In this document: piece by piece, positions 9,812-19,295 of the stretch
How the letters are laid out: every line of letters begins with the position of its first letter
How positions within the stretch are numbered: position 1 is the first letter of the stretch
From: Phenylobacterium sp.
Lineage (GTDB): Bacteria; Pseudomonadota; Alphaproteobacteria; Caulobacterales; Caulobacteraceae
Length of the DNA stretch: 64,000 nucleotides
Direction of reading: 5' to 3'
NCBI RefSeq assembly: GCF_030679875.1
Contig: NZ_JAUXSP010000018.1
Location: 121,199 to 185,198 of the forward strand
Position numbers and translations under genes: made by a program
The notes under the pieces: model-generated
Database searches by the model: none
What the model was told of the DNA's origin: nothing
What the model saw: the letters and a program-made list of their open reading frames with translations, nothing else

Positions 9812-12634
9812 ATGATCTATCCGTCTCCATCGCTCGCATCATCCTCTCATCGACTCCGCCGCTATGCCCTGGCCACCGCCAGCGCCGCAGCCCTGATGGC
9901 CCAGGCCGCTCCCGCCCTGGCCCAGACGGCCGCCGGCGCCGAACTTGATGAAGTGGTCGTCACCGGCTCGCGCATCGTGCGCGACGGCTATGACGCCCCA
10001 ACCCCTGTGAACGTCCTGGGATCGGCCGAGATCCTCGCCGAGGCGCCGGCCAACATCGCCGACTTCGTCAACACCCTTCCCTCGGTGGCGGGCTCTGTAA
10101 CCGCCTCCAGTTCGTCGGGCTCACTGAGCAACGGTCAAGCCGGCATCAGCGCCCTCAATCTGCGCGCGCTCGGCACGGGTCGGACCCTCGTCCTGTTTGA
10201 CGGCCAACGCTCCGTGGTTTCGGCCGCCACGGGCCAGGTCGACACCAACACCTTCCCGCAGTCGCTGATCGCGCGGGTCGAGGTGGTGACTGGCGGCGCC
10301 TCGTCAGCCTATGGCTCGGACGCGGTCGGCGGGGTTGTGAACTTCATCCTCGACAAGGGCTATACGGGCCTGAAAATGACCGCCGAGTACGGCGAGACCA
10401 CCTATGGCGACGGGGAGAACTGGAAGTACAACTTCACCGCCGGGTCCCCTTTCGCGGACGGCAAGGGTCATGTCCTGCTCAGCGCCGAAACGGTCAGCCA
10501 GACCGGGATCCACGGGGTCAGCCGCGACTGGAACAAGACCGGCCACTTCGCCATCCGCAATCCCAACACCGCGGCCGGCCAGCCCTTCTACGTGGTCGCC
10601 GACAATGTCGGCATCTCGTCCTACACGCCGGGCGGTCTGATCACGGCAGGCCCCCTGCGCGGAACCTATTTTGGCGTCAATGGCACGGTCAACCAACTGG
10701 CCTACGGGCAGGTGTCCGGACAATGGATGGTCGGCGGGGACTGGAAATACACCTCCAGCCTGAACGGCACCAATTCCCTGCTGCCCGACGAGGACCGCGA
10801 CAGCTTTTTCGGCCGCGTCAGCTATGAGGTCGCCCCGAACATCAATGTCTTCGCCCAGGCCTCCTACGCCCGCTACGAGGGCCTGAGCTACTACATCCAG
10901 CCGACCAACACCGGCGTTACGATCCGCTCGGACAACGCCTTCCTGCCCGCCTCGGTGCGCACCCAGATGGCGACCCTGGGCCTGACCTCTTTCGTCATGG
11001 GGTCGGGCAACGCCGACCTGCCCTGGTCGGGCAGCAACAATATCCGCGAGACCTCCCGCTATGTGGTCGGCGCCGATGGCGATTTCAGCCTGCTGGGCCG
11101 CGACTTTGGCTGGGACGCCTACTACCAGCACGGCGTCACCAAGACCCGCGAGGAGCTGACGCCCACCTGGAACAATGCCCGGCTGGCCCTGGCCACCGAT
11201 GCGGTGGTCCACCCGACCACAGGCCAGATCGTCTGCCGCTCCACCCTTACGAGCCCGTCCAACGGGTGCGTGCCGCTGAACCGGCTCGGCGTCGGCGTCG
11301 CCAGCCAGGCGGCCATCGACTATGTGCTCGGCCAGCCCCTCCGCACCCAGGAGTTCGTCCAGGATGTCGCGGCGGTGAACTTCACCACCGACTTCACCGG
11401 CTGGGCCGGCCCCATCGACATCGCCTTTGGCGCCGAGTGGCGGAACGAGAGCCTGGAGGGCGAGGTCGACGCCGCCTCTGAGTCTGGCTGGAAGTACGGC
11501 AACTACAAGGTCACCACCGGCGAGTACGACGTGGTCGAGGGCTATATCGAGACCCTGGTCCCGATCATCGAAGGGCTCGATTTCAACGGCGCGGCCCGTT
11601 ACACGCGCTACAGCACTTCTGGCGGCGTCACGACCTGGAAGGCTGGCCTCACCTATTCGCCTATCCCGGACATCACCCTGCGCGCCACGGCGTCGCGGGA
11701 CATCCGCGCGGCGAACATGAGCGAACTGTTCGACGCCGGCACGGCCCGCAGCAACGCTGTCTCGATCAACGGTGTCGCGACCGCCTTCGTGCAGAACCTG
11801 CAGGGCAATGTCGACGTCCAGCCGGAGGTGGCCGATGGGCTCGGCCTGGGTGTCGTTTTCCAGCCAAGCTTCCTGCCGGGGTTCGCGGCCTCCATCGACT
11901 ACTACGAGATCAAGGTCGAGGGAGTGATCGACTTCGTCAACGCCCAGCAATCCGCCGACTTCTGTTTGCTCAATAATGTTCAGCGCTACTGTAACAATCT
12001 CCGCTATCAGAACGGGCAGCTGGCCTTCATCGACCTGTTCTACGAAAACCTGAACAGCCTGAGCGCCAAGGGCCTGGACATCGAAGCCTCCTACCGGACC
12101 TCGCTCGACGCCTTCATCCCCAGCGCGGCCGGCGACCTTACCCTGCGGGCCATGGCCACCCACTATATGGAGAACGTCACGGACAATGGCGTCACCGCCA
12201 TCGACCTGGCCGGCTCCAATGTTGGCTCCACCCCCGACTGGTCCTACCGGGTTACGGCCGCCTACAGCCTTGACCCGATCAGCCTCAATTTCACCGCGCG
12301 CGGGGTCAGCGACGGGGTGATCAGCAACGCCTACACCGAATGCACGAGCGCCTGCCCGACCCTTGCGCCGCCCTACTACACCATCAACGACAACAACATC
12401 GAAGGCGCCCTCTACTTCGACGCCTCGGCCACCTACGCCTTTGATCTCGGGGCCAGCGGCGCCAGCGGCGAGGCCTATATCTCGATCAAGAACCTGTTCA
12501 ATAACGACCCGCCCCTGACCGCCAACCCGGCCGCCCTTGGGGCGGAGAACACGGTCGGCTATCTGCAGACCAATCGCAGCCTCTATGACACCCTGGGCCG
12601 GACCTTCCGGGTCGGCCTGCGCCTGGCCTTCTAA
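9812..12634 (+). CDS. TonB-dependent receptor
   Basis: Signal peptide, TonB box-like DEVVVTGSRI, plug (VEVVTGGASSAYGSDAVGGVVNFIL), C-terminal RTFRVGLRLAF. Confidence 0.95.
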   Translation: MIYPSPSLASSSHRLRRYALATASAAALMAQAAPALAQTAAGAELDEVVVTGSRIVRDGYDAPTPVNVLGSAEILAEAPANIADFVNTLPSVAGSVTASSSSGSLSNGQAGISALNLRALGTGRTLVLFDGQRSVVSAATGQVDTNTFPQSLIARVEVVTGGASSAYGSDAVGGVVNFILDKGYTGLKMTAEYGETTYGDGENWKYNFTAGSPFADGKGHVLLSAETVSQTGIHGVSRDWNKTGHFAIRNPNTAAGQPFYVVADNVGISSYTPGGLITAGPLRGTYFGVNGTVNQLAYGQVSGQWMVGGDWKYTSSLNGTNSLLPDEDRDSFFGRVSYEVAPNINVFAQASYARYEGLSYYIQPTNTGVTIRSDNAFLPASVRTQMATLGLTSFVMGSGNADLPWSGSNNIRETSRYVVGADGDFSLLGRDFGWDAYYQHGVTKTREELTPTWNNARLALATDAVVHPTTGQIVCRSTLTSPSNGCVPLNRLGVGVASQAAIDYVLGQPLRTQEFVQDVAAVNFTTDFTGWAGPIDIAFGAEWRNESLEGEVDAASESGWKYGNYKVTTGEYDVVEGYIETLVPIIEGLDFNGAARYTRYSTSGGVTTWKAGLTYSPIPDITLRATASRDIRAANMSELFDAGTARSNAVSINGVATAFVQNLQGNVDVQPEVADGLGLGVVFQPSFLPGFAASIDYYEIKVEGVIDFVNAQQSADFCLLNNVQRYCNNLRYQNGQLAFIDLFYENLNSLSAKGLDIEASYRTSLDAFIPSAAGDLTLRAMATHYMENVTDNGVTAIDLAGSNVGSTPDWSYRVTAAYSLDPISLNFTARGVSDGVISNAYTECTSACPTLAPPYYTINDNNIEGALYFDASATYAFDLGASGASGEAYISIKNLFNNDPPLTANPAALGAENTVGYLQTNRSLYDTLGRTFRVGLRLAF

Positions 12635-12820
12635 AGCCCAGCGACCGCAAGGCGGAGCGACAGCAGCGGCGCGTCGGTCGAGAGACTGACGCGCCGTTCC
12701 TCTTTTTCCGGGACGCGCGGCGGGGCGTGGCTGTAACCAGGACAGGCGGGTCGACGAAGACCTGAAGTGGTCGGCCAAGCTCGTCGGTCGCCGCGCCGAA
12801 GGTCCGCCCCCGAGGAATAT

Positions 12821-13537
12821 ATGACCCAATTGAAGCGCTACCTGCCCCTGCTGGTCCTCGCGATCGGCTTGGTCCTGGTGTTCACCAGTGACCTGGGGCG
12901 GTTTCTGAATCTGCAGGCCCTTCAGACGCACGAGGCGGCGCTGCGAGGCCTTGTCGCCGACAACCTGCCCCTGGCGCTGCTCGCCTTTATCGGCGTCTAC
13001 GCGCTGTCTACCGCGCTCAGCGTCCCGGGCGCGGTGATCCTCACCCTGGCGGGAGGCTACCTGTTCGGCATCTGGGTGGGGGGCGCAGCCACCGTAGTCG
13101 GGGCGACGATCGGCGCCATCGCCGTCTTCTATGCGGTCCGCACCTCCCTAGGCGCGGTTCTGCGACAACGGGCAGAGGCCTCGAACGGCCGGCTCAAGGC
13201 GATCATCGACGGGGTCGCCGCCGGCGCCTTCGGCTACATTCTGACCCTGCGCCTCATTCCGCTGGCGCCCTTCTGGCTGGTCAATGTGGCCGCCGCCCTG
13301 GCCCACGCCCCCCTGGCGCCCTATGCGCTCGCGACCTTCATTGGGATCATGCCGGCGACCTTCATCTACAGCGGCATCGGCGCCGGGATCGGCGATCTGC
13401 TGGCCCGCGACGAGGCGCCCGACCTGGGGGTCATCTTCCAGCCCAATATCCTCGGCCCCCTGGTGGCGCTGGGCCTGCTGTCCCTGGGGGTGACCCTCTA
13501 TCAGCGCCACCGCGCCAAGTCCGGAGACGCCCTGTGA
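12821..13537 (+). CDS. TVP38/TMEM64 (DedA-superfamily) membrane protein
   Basis: SVPGAVILTLAGGYLFG, RLIPLAPFWLVNVAAALA, multiple TM segments. Confidence 0.88.
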   Translation: MTQLKRYLPLLVLAIGLVLVFTSDLGRFLNLQALQTHEAALRGLVADNLPLALLAFIGVYALSTALSVPGAVILTLAGGYLFGIWVGGAATVVGATIGAIAVFYAVRTSLGAVLRQRAEASNGRLKAIIDGVAAGAFGYILTLRLIPLAPFWLVNVAAALAHAPLAPYALATFIGIMPATFIYSGIGAGIGDLLARDEAPDLGVIFQPNILGPLVALGLLSLGVTLYQRHRAKSGDAL

Positions 13538-14955
13538 GCGCCAAGACCATCAAGGCCGATCTGGCCGTCATTGGCGCAGGCTCCGGCGGCCTGTCGGTCG
13601 CCGCCGGCGCCGCCCAGCTCGGGCTGAAGGTCGTCCTGTTTGAAAAGGGCGAGATGGGCGGTGACTGCCTCAACTATGGCTGCGTCCCCTCCAAGGCCCT
13701 GATCGCCGCGGCCGCCGCGGCGCACGAGGCGCGGCACGCTGCAAGGCTCGGGGTGCATACCTCCGGCGTGTCGGTGGATTTCAGTCAGGTCATGGCCCAC
13801 GTGCGCGCCGCCATCGCCACCATAGCCCCCCATGACAGCCAGGAGCGGTTCGAAGGTCTCGGCGTGACCGTGGTCCGAGAGCCCGCCCGCTTCCTCGACG
13901 CCCGCACCGTCGGCAGCGCGAGCCTGAGCGTCCGGGCGCGAAAGATCATCATCGCCACCGGATCGAGCGCAGCGATCCCGCCCATCCCGGGGCTCGACGC
14001 CGTGCCCTTCCTCACCAATGAGACGGTCTTCGAGCTCACAGAGGCGCCATCGCGGCTGATCGTCCTCGGAGGCGGTCCCATCGGGGTTGAGCTGGGCCAG
14101 GCCTTCCGACGCCTCGGCAGCGAGGTGGTGATCGTCGAAGCCGACCAGATCCTCGGTCGCGAAGATCCAGCGGCGGCGGCGATCATAGTGGAGCAGCTGC
14201 GCGCCGACGGGGTGGAACTGATGGCCGGCCGTAAGGCGGTGCGGGTCGAGGCCGGACCGACGCTGATTGTCGAGGATGAGGCCGGCGAAACGCGAATCTC
14301 CGGCTCCCACCTGCTGGTGGCCGTGGGCCGCAAACCCGCCCTGGACGCGCTCAATCTGGCGGCGGCGGGGATCGAACGTGACCGCAATGGCGTGGTCACC
14401 GACAGGTCGCTGCGCAGCAGCAACCGACGGGTCTACGCCGTGGGGGACGCCGCCGGACGCGGCCAATTCACCCACCTGGCCGGGGCCCATGCGGGTCTGG
14501 TGGTGCGTCGGGCCATCTTCGGCCTGCCGGTGAACGCCGATAGCCTGGCCAACCCACGGGTGACCTATGCCGACCCTGAACTCGCCGCCGTCGGGCTCAG
14601 CGAGGCTGAGGCCCGCAAGGTCCATGGGGACGACATCCGCGTGGAGACCTTCGACTTCGCAGGCAATGACCGCGCCATCGCCGAGGGGGACACTCGCGGC
14701 ATGGGCAAGCTGGTCACAACGGCCAAGGGCAAGGTGCTCGGCGTCACCCTGGTGGGTCGCCACGCGGGCGATCACATCGCGCTCTGGGCCCTGGTTCTGT
14801 CAGCCAGCCTGAAGCTCAGCCAAGTGACCGGCATGATCGCGCCCTATCCGACCCGCGGCGAGATCAGCAAGCGACTGGCCGGGCAGTGGTACACGCCCGC
14901 ACTCTTCTCCCCCCGAACACGCAAGGTGGTTTCGATCCTCAAGCGGCTAGCCTGA
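13534..14955 (+). CDS. Dihydrolipoamide dehydrogenase/mercuric reductase-type FAD oxidoreductase
   Basis: GAGSGGLSVAAGAAQLG, redox GGDCLNYGCVPSKAL, YAVGDAAGRGQFTHLAG; overlaps the TVP38 gene. Confidence 0.9.
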   Translation: MSAKTIKADLAVIGAGSGGLSVAAGAAQLGLKVVLFEKGEMGGDCLNYGCVPSKALIAAAAAAHEARHAARLGVHTSGVSVDFSQVMAHVRAAIATIAPHDSQERFEGLGVTVVREPARFLDARTVGSASLSVRARKIIIATGSSAAIPPIPGLDAVPFLTNETVFELTEAPSRLIVLGGGPIGVELGQAFRRLGSEVVIVEADQILGREDPAAAAIIVEQLRADGVELMAGRKAVRVEAGPTLIVEDEAGETRISGSHLLVAVGRKPALDALNLAAAGIERDRNGVVTDRSLRSSNRRVYAVGDAAGRGQFTHLAGAHAGLVVRRAIFGLPVNADSLANPRVTYADPELAAVGLSEAEARKVHGDDIRVETFDFAGNDRAIAEGDTRGMGKLVTTAKGKVLGVTLVGRHAGDHIALWALVLSASLKLSQVTGMIAPYPTRGEISKRLAGQWYTPALFSPRTRKVVSILKRLA

Positions 14956-16048
14956 GGCCTCGGGCGCGGGCGACGAATCCCAGGTCGAGACGGCGCTTCA
15001 CCCAGAGCGCGCCACGACTCCGCCACCAGAGTTTGTCCCGGAGGGCGAGCCCGGTCTCGTCGCCGAGATCCATGATCGATAGCCATCGGCCTTGGGGGCG
15101 ATAGGGGCGCAGCGGCCCGGCCTGGGCCCTGGCGATCAGGTTGGCCAGCAGGATCGGCGCGGCTCGCACCCCGAACACGCCAACCGGCGGGCGCGGCGCC
15201 TTGGCGATCACCGCGCAGTCGCCGGCCGCGAAGACCGCCGGGTGATCGAGAGCCTGGAGTTCTGGGTTGAGCAGCAGGCGTCCCGCCGCATCCATCGCCA
15301 ACCCCAGGCCCCCTGTCAGGGAAGGCGCGGTGAGGCCTCCGGCGAGGACCAGCATCTCGCACTCCAGGTCCCGGCCATCGGCCAGACGGCAATGGCCATC
15401 CCCGCGCCCTGTGACCTCGCCCTGAAGGATCACGATGCCCCGGCCCCGCAGCCGCGGCAGCAGGTCAGCGACCGCAGCCCGAGGCGCCCAGGTCGCAGGA
15501 TGGGGCGAGACAAGGGTGAGCCTCGCAACCTGCCCATGGCGCTCGCAAAGCCCCGCGATGGCCGCAGAGACCTCAAAACCCGTTTGGCCGCCCCCCGCCA
15601 CCACGACGTGGGGGGAACGCCGCTCGCGCAGCAACACCGCCTCGAGCTGTTTCCGCAGATCAAACAGTCGGGTCAGCGGCTTGACCGGCCATACCCCCGG
15701 CGCGGCGGCCAGGTTGAGCGGGTCACGCACCACTGAGCCGATATTGAAGGAGATCAAGTCGAAGGCCTGATCTTCCCCCTCGGCCGTGCGCGTGACCTGG
15801 GCGGCCAGATCGACGGCGACGATGTTCGTCGGCAGATGCCTCACACCCTGCTGCGCCGCCAGGGCCGCGACATCGATCATGGCGGCGGACTCAGGCAGGG
15901 CGCCGGAGAGAACGCCTGTGGCCAGACCCGAATAGTGAAACGCCGCCGGCGCGATCAGCGTCACGTCCAGGTCCGCCGCGCGCAGGGATGCGGCATGGGC
16001 CAGCAGATGCAGGTGGGCATGGCCAGCCCCCGCCAGGACCAGCCTCAT
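14939..16048 (-). CDS. FAD-dependent oxidoreductase (NDH-2-like/SelD N-domain-like)
   Basis: VLAGAGHAHLHLLAHA, HYSGLATGVLSG, VVAGGGQTGFEVSAAIAG, VFAAGDCAVI. Confidence 0.8.
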   Translation of the reverse strand: MRLVLAGAGHAHLHLLAHAASLRAADLDVTLIAPAAFHYSGLATGVLSGALPESAAMIDVAALAAQQGVRHLPTNIVAVDLAAQVTRTAEGEDQAFDLISFNIGSVVRDPLNLAAAPGVWPVKPLTRLFDLRKQLEAVLLRERRSPHVVVAGGGQTGFEVSAAIAGLCERHGQVARLTLVSPHPATWAPRAAVADLLPRLRGRGIVILQGEVTGRGDGHCRLADGRDLECEMLVLAGGLTAPSLTGGLGLAMDAAGRLLLNPELQALDHPAVFAAGDCAVIAKAPRPPVGVFGVRAAPILLANLIARAQAGPLRPYRPQGRWLSIMDLGDETGLALRDKLWWRSRGALWVKRRLDLGFVARARGLRLAA

Positions 16049-16073
16049 GGTCTACTGCGCCATCCGCAAGGCC

Positions 16074-16886
16074 TCAGTCGGCCGCCAGCCGCGAAGACAG
16101 CGCCGTCATGTAAGCCTCAATCCGCGCGGCGTTGGCGCCCAAGTCGCCAAGACCAACGCGCGAGGTGGACCGCATGTCGATCATGCTGGAACCCTCAGAA
16201 CCAGCGGCGCGGACCCGCACGGCGACGTCATCCTTGAACCCGAACCAGAAGGTCTCGGCCGTGGCCTCGATCTGTCCGGTCGTGGCGTCGGCCGAAACCA
16301 CGGTCCAACCCTGGGCGCGCACCTCGGCTTCCGCCGCAGCGAAAGCCTCGGCAGGCGCGACGTCCGTGGCGAGGGACTTCAGCGCGGGATAGGCCGCCTG
16401 TCCGACCTGCCCCAGGGACTTGCCCGCCAGAGGCGCAAAACGTGGCCCCTGATAGGCTGGCAGGCTGGTGAGAGGCGCTGCGACATCGGCGACTGGATTG
16501 GCCGCCTCGGCGTCCCGCAGGGTCATCAAAGCCGGGGAATAGATGGGGGGATCCTCGATATTGGTCGTGACGTCGTGGATCGGCGGGATGTCCGCGGACT
16601 GGGCGCGCACATAGGCGAGATAGCCAAAGCCTGCGGCGGGGATCAGCAGGGCGACCAGCGCCGCGCGCCAGCCCGTTCGCGGGGCGCGGGCCAGGGTCGC
16701 CACCAGGGCGACAAGGGCGACAACCAGAGCGGCGATCAGCAGGCGCGGGCCCCACTGGATGATCAGCACCCCCAGCCCAACGCGCCAGGACCAAAGGTCA
16801 AACTTCACCCCCAGGGCGGCGCCCATGAACCAGAACGGGAGCAATAGCGACAGAACCAGGGCGAAACGGGCGATCAGCAGCCGCAT
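16074..16886 (-). CDS. DUF1499 domain membrane protein
   Basis: N-terminal TM segments and C-terminal ARIEAYMTALSSRL, VVSADATTGQIEATAETFWFGFKDDVAVRV pattern. Confidence 0.75.
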   Translation of the reverse strand: MRLLIARFALVLSLLLPFWFMGAALGVKFDLWSWRVGLGVLIIQWGPRLLIAALVVALVALVATLARAPRTGWRAALVALLIPAAGFGYLAYVRAQSADIPPIHDVTTNIEDPPIYSPALMTLRDAEAANPVADVAAPLTSLPAYQGPRFAPLAGKSLGQVGQAAYPALKSLATDVAPAEAFAAAEAEVRAQGWTVVSADATTGQIEATAETFWFGFKDDVAVRVRAAGSEGSSMIDMRSTSRVGLGDLGANAARIEAYMTALSSRLAAD

Positions 16887-17051
16887 GGCGTCAACCTTCT
16901 GCGAAATTCAGCAAGCGTGACCGTTTCACGATCCAGCCGGTCAGGATAGGGGGCAGAGCTTGAAACCAATCGGCGCCGGTGGCCGAATAGGCTTAGGAAG
17001 GCGGCTCGCGTCCCTGGGGCCCCCGCCGGCTGCCGCCTGCGCAAGGATACG

Positions 17052-18020
17052 ATGACCCAGACCGCCCTGTCTCCGTTCGCCACCCACCGCGGGCCCGCCA
17101 CTCCAGGACGCTTCTCCGATCCCTTGATCACGGCGGACGGCTCAGCGCGGGCGCGGGTCGAGTTGAAGGCGCTGGAGACCCTCTGGTTCAATACTGGCAG
17201 CCTTTGCAATATCGCCTGCCTGAACTGCTATATCGAAAGCTCTCCGACCAATGACGCCCTGGTCTATCTGACGGCGGCCGACTGCGCGGCCTATCTCGCC
17301 CAAATCGCTGAAGGCGATCTTCCCACCCGGGAGATCGGCTTCACCGGCGGCGAGCCGTTCATGAACCCCGACATTCTGACCATGCTCGACCTGGCGCTGG
17401 CCGGCGGACATCGGGTGCTGGTCCTGACCAACGCCATGCGGCCGATGATGCGCTGGGGCGACCGACTTGGGCGGCTGATCAATGACCATGGGGACCAGCT
17501 GACCTTTCGCGTCAGCCTCGATCACCACACACAAGCCGCCCATGACGCCGAGCGGGGCGAGGGAGCCTGGGACAAGGCTTGGGCGGGCCTGGACTGGCTT
17601 GGTGGCGAGGGCGCCAGGATCGCCATCGCCGGACGGCGTATGGCCGAGGAGTCAGAAGTGCAGGCGCGGATGGCCTTCGCCCAGTTGTTTGAAACCAGAA
17701 GCCTTGCGGTGGACGCCATAAATCCCGGCGCCCTGGTGCTGTTTCCCGAAATGGAGCCAGGCGCAGATGTGCCTGAGATCACAGAGGCTTGCTGGGGCAT
17801 TCTCAACCGGTCGCCAACTGAGATGATGTGCGCCACCAGCCGCATGGTGGTGCGCCGACGTGGCGCCGCTGGGCCGGTCGTCGTGGCCTGTACGCTGACC
17901 CCCTATGATCCTCAGTTCGAGCTGGCGGCGACCCTGGAAGGCGCGGCGACCGCCGTCAGCCTCAATCACCCCTTCTGCGCGCAGTTCTGCGTGCTGGGCG
18001 GGGCCAGTTGCAGCGCTTAG
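17052..18020 (+). CDS. Radical SAM protein
   Basis: CNIACLNC (CX3CX2C) and IGFTGGEPFMNPDI; C-terminal Cys-rich HPFCAQFCVLGGASCSA. Confidence 0.92.
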   Translation: MTQTALSPFATHRGPATPGRFSDPLITADGSARARVELKALETLWFNTGSLCNIACLNCYIESSPTNDALVYLTAADCAAYLAQIAEGDLPTREIGFTGGEPFMNPDILTMLDLALAGGHRVLVLTNAMRPMMRWGDRLGRLINDHGDQLTFRVSLDHHTQAAHDAERGEGAWDKAWAGLDWLGGEGARIAIAGRRMAEESEVQARMAFAQLFETRSLAVDAINPGALVLFPEMEPGADVPEITEACWGILNRSPTEMMCATSRMVVRRRGAAGPVVVACTLTPYDPQFELAATLEGAATAVSLNHPFCAQFCVLGGASCSA

Positions 18021-18703
18021 CGGCCCAGGTCGCCCCGCGGCTGTCGGTCATTATTCCCACCTTGAACGCCGCAGATGGCCTGGCCACAACCCTGGCGGCC
18101 CTGCCGTCGGATGCCGAGGTGATCGTGGTTGATGGGGGCTCATCCGACGCCACCCTCCAGGTGGCCGCAGCCGCCGGGGCGCAGGTGCTGCGCGCGCCCG
18201 CCGGGCGAGGCGGCCAGCTGGCGGCGGGCGTGGTTCAGGCCCGGGCCCCGTGGATGCTGTTCCTGCATGCCGACACTCGATTGGACGCCAAGGCCTGGGC
18301 GGCTCTCGAGGCCTTTGTCGCAGATGGCGCCAACCAGGACACCGCGGCGGCCTTTGGCTTTCGCCTCGACACCAGGGCCTGGCAGGCGCGGCTGCTGGAG
18401 CTGGGCGTTCGCCTGCGCGTGGCGCTGTTGGCCCTGCCCTATGGAGACCAGGGCATGCTGATCCACCGTCAGCTCTATGAGCGTGTCGGAGGCTATCGCC
18501 CCCTGCCCCTGATGGAGGATGTGGATCTGGTCCAAAGGCTCGGCCGCAGGCGCCTCCGTATTCTGCCCGGCGTCGCCCTGACCTCGGCGGTCCGTTGGCG
18601 CAGACGCGGCTGGATGCGCCAGAGCCTGCTCAACCTGCACTGCCTGGCCCTCTACCTGACCGGCGCCCCGCCGGCGCGTATCGCCCAGATCTATGGCCGC
18701 TGA
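18008..18703 (+). CDS. Glycosyltransferase family 2, TIGR04283 (arsenosugar-biosynthesis-type)
   Basis: LSVIIPTLNAADGLATTLAAL, VVDGGSSDATLQVA, MLFLHADTRLD, PLMEDVDLVQRL; overlaps the rSAM stop. Confidence 0.88.
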   Translation: MQRLAAQVAPRLSVIIPTLNAADGLATTLAALPSDAEVIVVDGGSSDATLQVAAAAGAQVLRAPAGRGGQLAAGVVQARAPWMLFLHADTRLDAKAWAALEAFVADGANQDTAAAFGFRLDTRAWQARLLELGVRLRVALLALPYGDQGMLIHRQLYERVGGYRPLPLMEDVDLVQRLGRRRLRILPGVALTSAVRWRRRGWMRQSLLNLHCLALYLTGAPPARIAQIYGR

Positions 18704-19295
18704 CCGCAGGCGTCGCCACCTGGTGATCTTCGCTCGCCACCCTCGATTCGGCGTGGGCAAGCGGCGCCTGGCGGCCGATGTCGGCGACCTGGCCGCCCTC
18801 CGGTTTGGCCGGTACGCCCTGTCACGCCTTTGGCGAGAACTCGGCGCGGATCCCCGCTGGACCCTGTGGGTCGCCACCTCACCCGACCGGCCAAACGACT
18901 GGGTAAGGACAGGACGGGCCTGCCCACAGGGGCGCGGAGATCTGGGGGCCAGGCTCAAGCATGTGGTGCGCCGATTGCCGCCGGGGCCCGTCGTGATCAT
19001 CGGCGCCGATACCCCGGGGGTCAGCCGAACCGACGTAGCGGCCGCCTTCGCCGCCCTGGGCTCCAGGCCCGCGGTTCTCGGTCCCGCCCTCGACGGGGGC
19101 TACTGGCTGATCGGCCTTCGCCGGCGCCCCCGGGAGCCCCTACCCTTTGACGGCGTCCGCTGGTCCACCGCCGACACCTTGGCCGACACGGTCCGCGCCC
19201 TAGGCGACGTACAGATCGCCCAGCTCAAGGTTCGCGAGGATGTCGATGATGGCGAGGCCCTGCGCCGGGCGCTCACCCGGCGGCGGCTGGGCTGA
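18693..19295 (+). CDS. TIGR04282/DUF2064 family glycosyltransferase (arsenosugar-biosynthesis-type)
   Basis: VIFARHPRFGVGKRRLAADVG, VIIGADTPGV, LGPALDGGYWLIGL; overlaps the previous gene. Confidence 0.88.
   Translation: MAADRRRRHLVIFARHPRFGVGKRRLAADVGDLAALRFGRYALSRLWRELGADPRWTLWVATSPDRPNDWVRTGRACPQGRGDLGARLKHVVRRLPPGPVVIIGADTPGVSRTDVAAAFAALGSRPAVLGPALDGGYWLIGLRRRPREPLPFDGVRWSTADTLADTVRALGDVQIAQLKVREDVDDGEALRRALTRRRLG

Noticed and set aside
10304-12931. 875-aa ORF on the minus strand
   Set aside because: Antisense to a clear TonB receptor; composition (G/V/D/R-rich, no motifs) is typical of shadow ORFs in high-GC DNA.
17052-18020. Calling the radical SAM gene ArsS
   Set aside because: Lacks the sequence context I would expect for ArsS and has no adjacent ArsM; only the two glycosyltransferases are arsenosugar-type.
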